Below, one piece after another: positions 4,806 to 5,609 of a stretch of 5,609 nt of DNA (the stretch's first letter is position 1; every line of letters begins with the position of its first letter). The stretch spans positions 1 to 5,609 of the forward strand of contig JAGIAF010000222.1 of assembly GCA_017745015.1 (NCBI GenBank), written 5' to 3'. Below the pieces are notes generated by a model. It did not search any database, was not told where the DNA came from, and saw nothing but the letters and a program-made list of their open reading frames with translations. The translations under genes and the position numbers were made by a program. The DNA is from Bdellovibrio sp. (GTDB lineage: Bacteria; Bdellovibrionota; Bdellovibrionia; Bdellovibrionales; Bdellovibrionaceae).

Positions 4806-5609
4806 ATGGCTAAAAAAGGTTCCAGCACTAGTACGACAAAAAAAATACGCTATGCGGTAGTGGGGTTGGGAAATATCGCCCAGGTTGCCGTACTACCGGC
4901 ATTCAAAAATGCGCAGAGCAATTCTGAACTCGTCGCATTGGTTTCCGGTGACGATCAGAAACTAGAAGCCTTAGGAAAAAAATATAAAATTGAACATCTC
5001 TTCAATTACCGGGACTACGAGAAATGCCTCCAAAGCGGATTGATCGATGCCGTCTATATTTGCACACCGAATGTTCATCACCGCGCTTTCGCTGAAGAAG
5101 CGGCAGCTCATGGCATTCACGTGCTGACCGAAAAACCCATGGCCATCACAGTTCCTGACTGCATTCATATGCTTGAGGCCGCAGAAGATAATGACATCAA
5201 GCTGATGGTCGCTTACCGCCTCCATTTTGATCCAGCAAATTTAGCGGCCATCGAAATTGCTCGCAGTGGCAAACTTGGTGACATTCGCATTTTTAATTCA
5301 ACTTTTACTTTTCAGATCACGGACCCTAACAATATCCGTTTGAAATATGACATGGGAGGCGGCCCTCTTTTTGATATTGGTATTTACTGTATCAATGCCG
5401 CTCGTTACATCTTTCAAGATGAACCCGTGGAAGTTATGGCAATGGCCTTAAGCAACCCCAAAGATGAGCGCTTCACTGAAGTCGAGGAAATGGTTTCCGT
5501 CACCTTGCGTTTCCGCGGTGCCCGCATTGCTAACTTCGTCATAAGTTATGGTGCTGATTCCAGCGCTTCGTACTGTGTTATTGGCACTAAAGGTTGCGTA
5601 GACTTAGAG
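4806..5609 (+). CDS. Gfo/Idh/MocA-family NAD(P)-dependent oxidoreductase, 3' end missing
   Basis: The frame is open from the ATG at 4806 to the right edge (268 codons). Full-length relatives have roughly 330-380 residues, so the C-terminal part is lost. After a 13-residue Ser/Thr/Lys-rich leader, a Rossmann fold starts: IRYAVVGLGNIA at 14-25 with the GxGxxA dinucleotide motif at 20-25. Next come ICTPNVHH at 85-92, then the family EKP motif at 109-111 with catalytic Lys110, AYRLHFDP at 136-143, and GGGPLFDIGIY at 184-194, whose Asp190 and Tyr194 are in the place of the active-site residues of glucose-fructose oxidoreductase. It most resembles the glucose-fructose oxidoreductase / sugar dehydrogenase branch, oxidising or reducing a sugar or polyol with bound NADP(H); the substrate is not readable. 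There is no signal peptide, unlike the exported Zymomonas enzyme. The SD AAGGGGA lies about six bases before the ATG. It begins 36 bases after a strong terminator, leaving little room for a promoter. Confidence 0.88.
   Translation, partial: MAKKGSSTSTTKKIRYAVVGLGNIAQVAVLPAFKNAQSNSELVALVSGDDQKLEALGKKYKIEHLFNYRDYEKCLQSGLIDAVYICTPNVHHRAFAEEAAAHGIHVLTEKPMAITVPDCIHMLEAAEDNDIKLMVAYRLHFDPANLAAIEIARSGKLGDIRIFNSTFTFQITDPNNIRLKYDMGGGPLFDIGIYCINAARYIFQDEPVEVMAMALSNPKDERFTEVEEMVSVTLRFRGARIANFVISYGADSSASYCVIGTKGCVDLE

Noticed and set aside
4431..5603. Shared 10-mer TTGCGTAGAC at 4431-4440 and 5594-5603 as a direct repeat or attachment site
   Set aside because: One copy is a terminator arm and the other ordinary coding sequence of the oxidoreductase; flanks do not match and no integrase is near.

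Overview
This is a moderate-GC bacterial window (mid-40s % GC by eye) with compact genes, consensus Shine-Dalgarno (SD) sequences and several intrinsic terminators. No sequence fixes the species. The gene content and style (secreted unknowns, hemerythrin, DUF4142, DUF6328 and disordered Gly/Arg/Tyr-rich proteins) suggest an environmental Gram-negative, possibly a Bdellovibrio relative. That guess rests on general resemblance only. No tRNA, rRNA, CRISPR array, transposase or integrase is visible.

Layout: (1) Positions 1-170, minus strand, hold the 5' end of a secreted protein that runs off the left edge. (2) Positions 420-1022, plus strand, hold a ParBc_2-family protein whose 3' end overlaps tail-to-tail with (3) a JmjC/cupin Fe(II) dioxygenase on the minus strand (993-1709). 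(4) A hemerythrin-domain protein (1808-2377, minus) lies upstream of the JmjC gene with an intrinsic terminator between them. (5) A divergent promoter region (2378-2568) separates it from a plus-strand pair: a periplasmic DUF4142 protein (2569-3072) and a four-helix DUF6328-like membrane protein (3079-3552), closed by a hairpin over the last stop codon. (6) A 238-base intergenic stretch (3553-3790) is unusually rich in inverted repeats. It leads into (7) a 204-residue disordered protein made of Arg, Tyr, Gly, Ser, Asn, Gln, Asp and Glu with no Lys, Leu, Ile, Val, Pro, His or Cys (3791-4405), followed by a strong terminator. (8) A 56-residue Ser/Gln/Asn-rich disordered protein (4554-4724) has its own near-consensus SD and a very strong terminator. 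(9) A Gfo/Idh/MocA NAD(P)-dependent oxidoreductase starts at 4806 and runs off the right edge.

The middle of the window reads like a stress or envelope-maintenance neighbourhood: a di-iron hemerythrin, a ferritin-like periplasmic DUF4142 protein, a small membrane protein, two disordered proteins and a sugar-type oxidoreductase. This joint role is inferred from gene families and proximity. Each transcription unit appears separately terminated, so co-regulation is not shown. The most novel parts are the two low-complexity proteins and the structured leader in front of the first.
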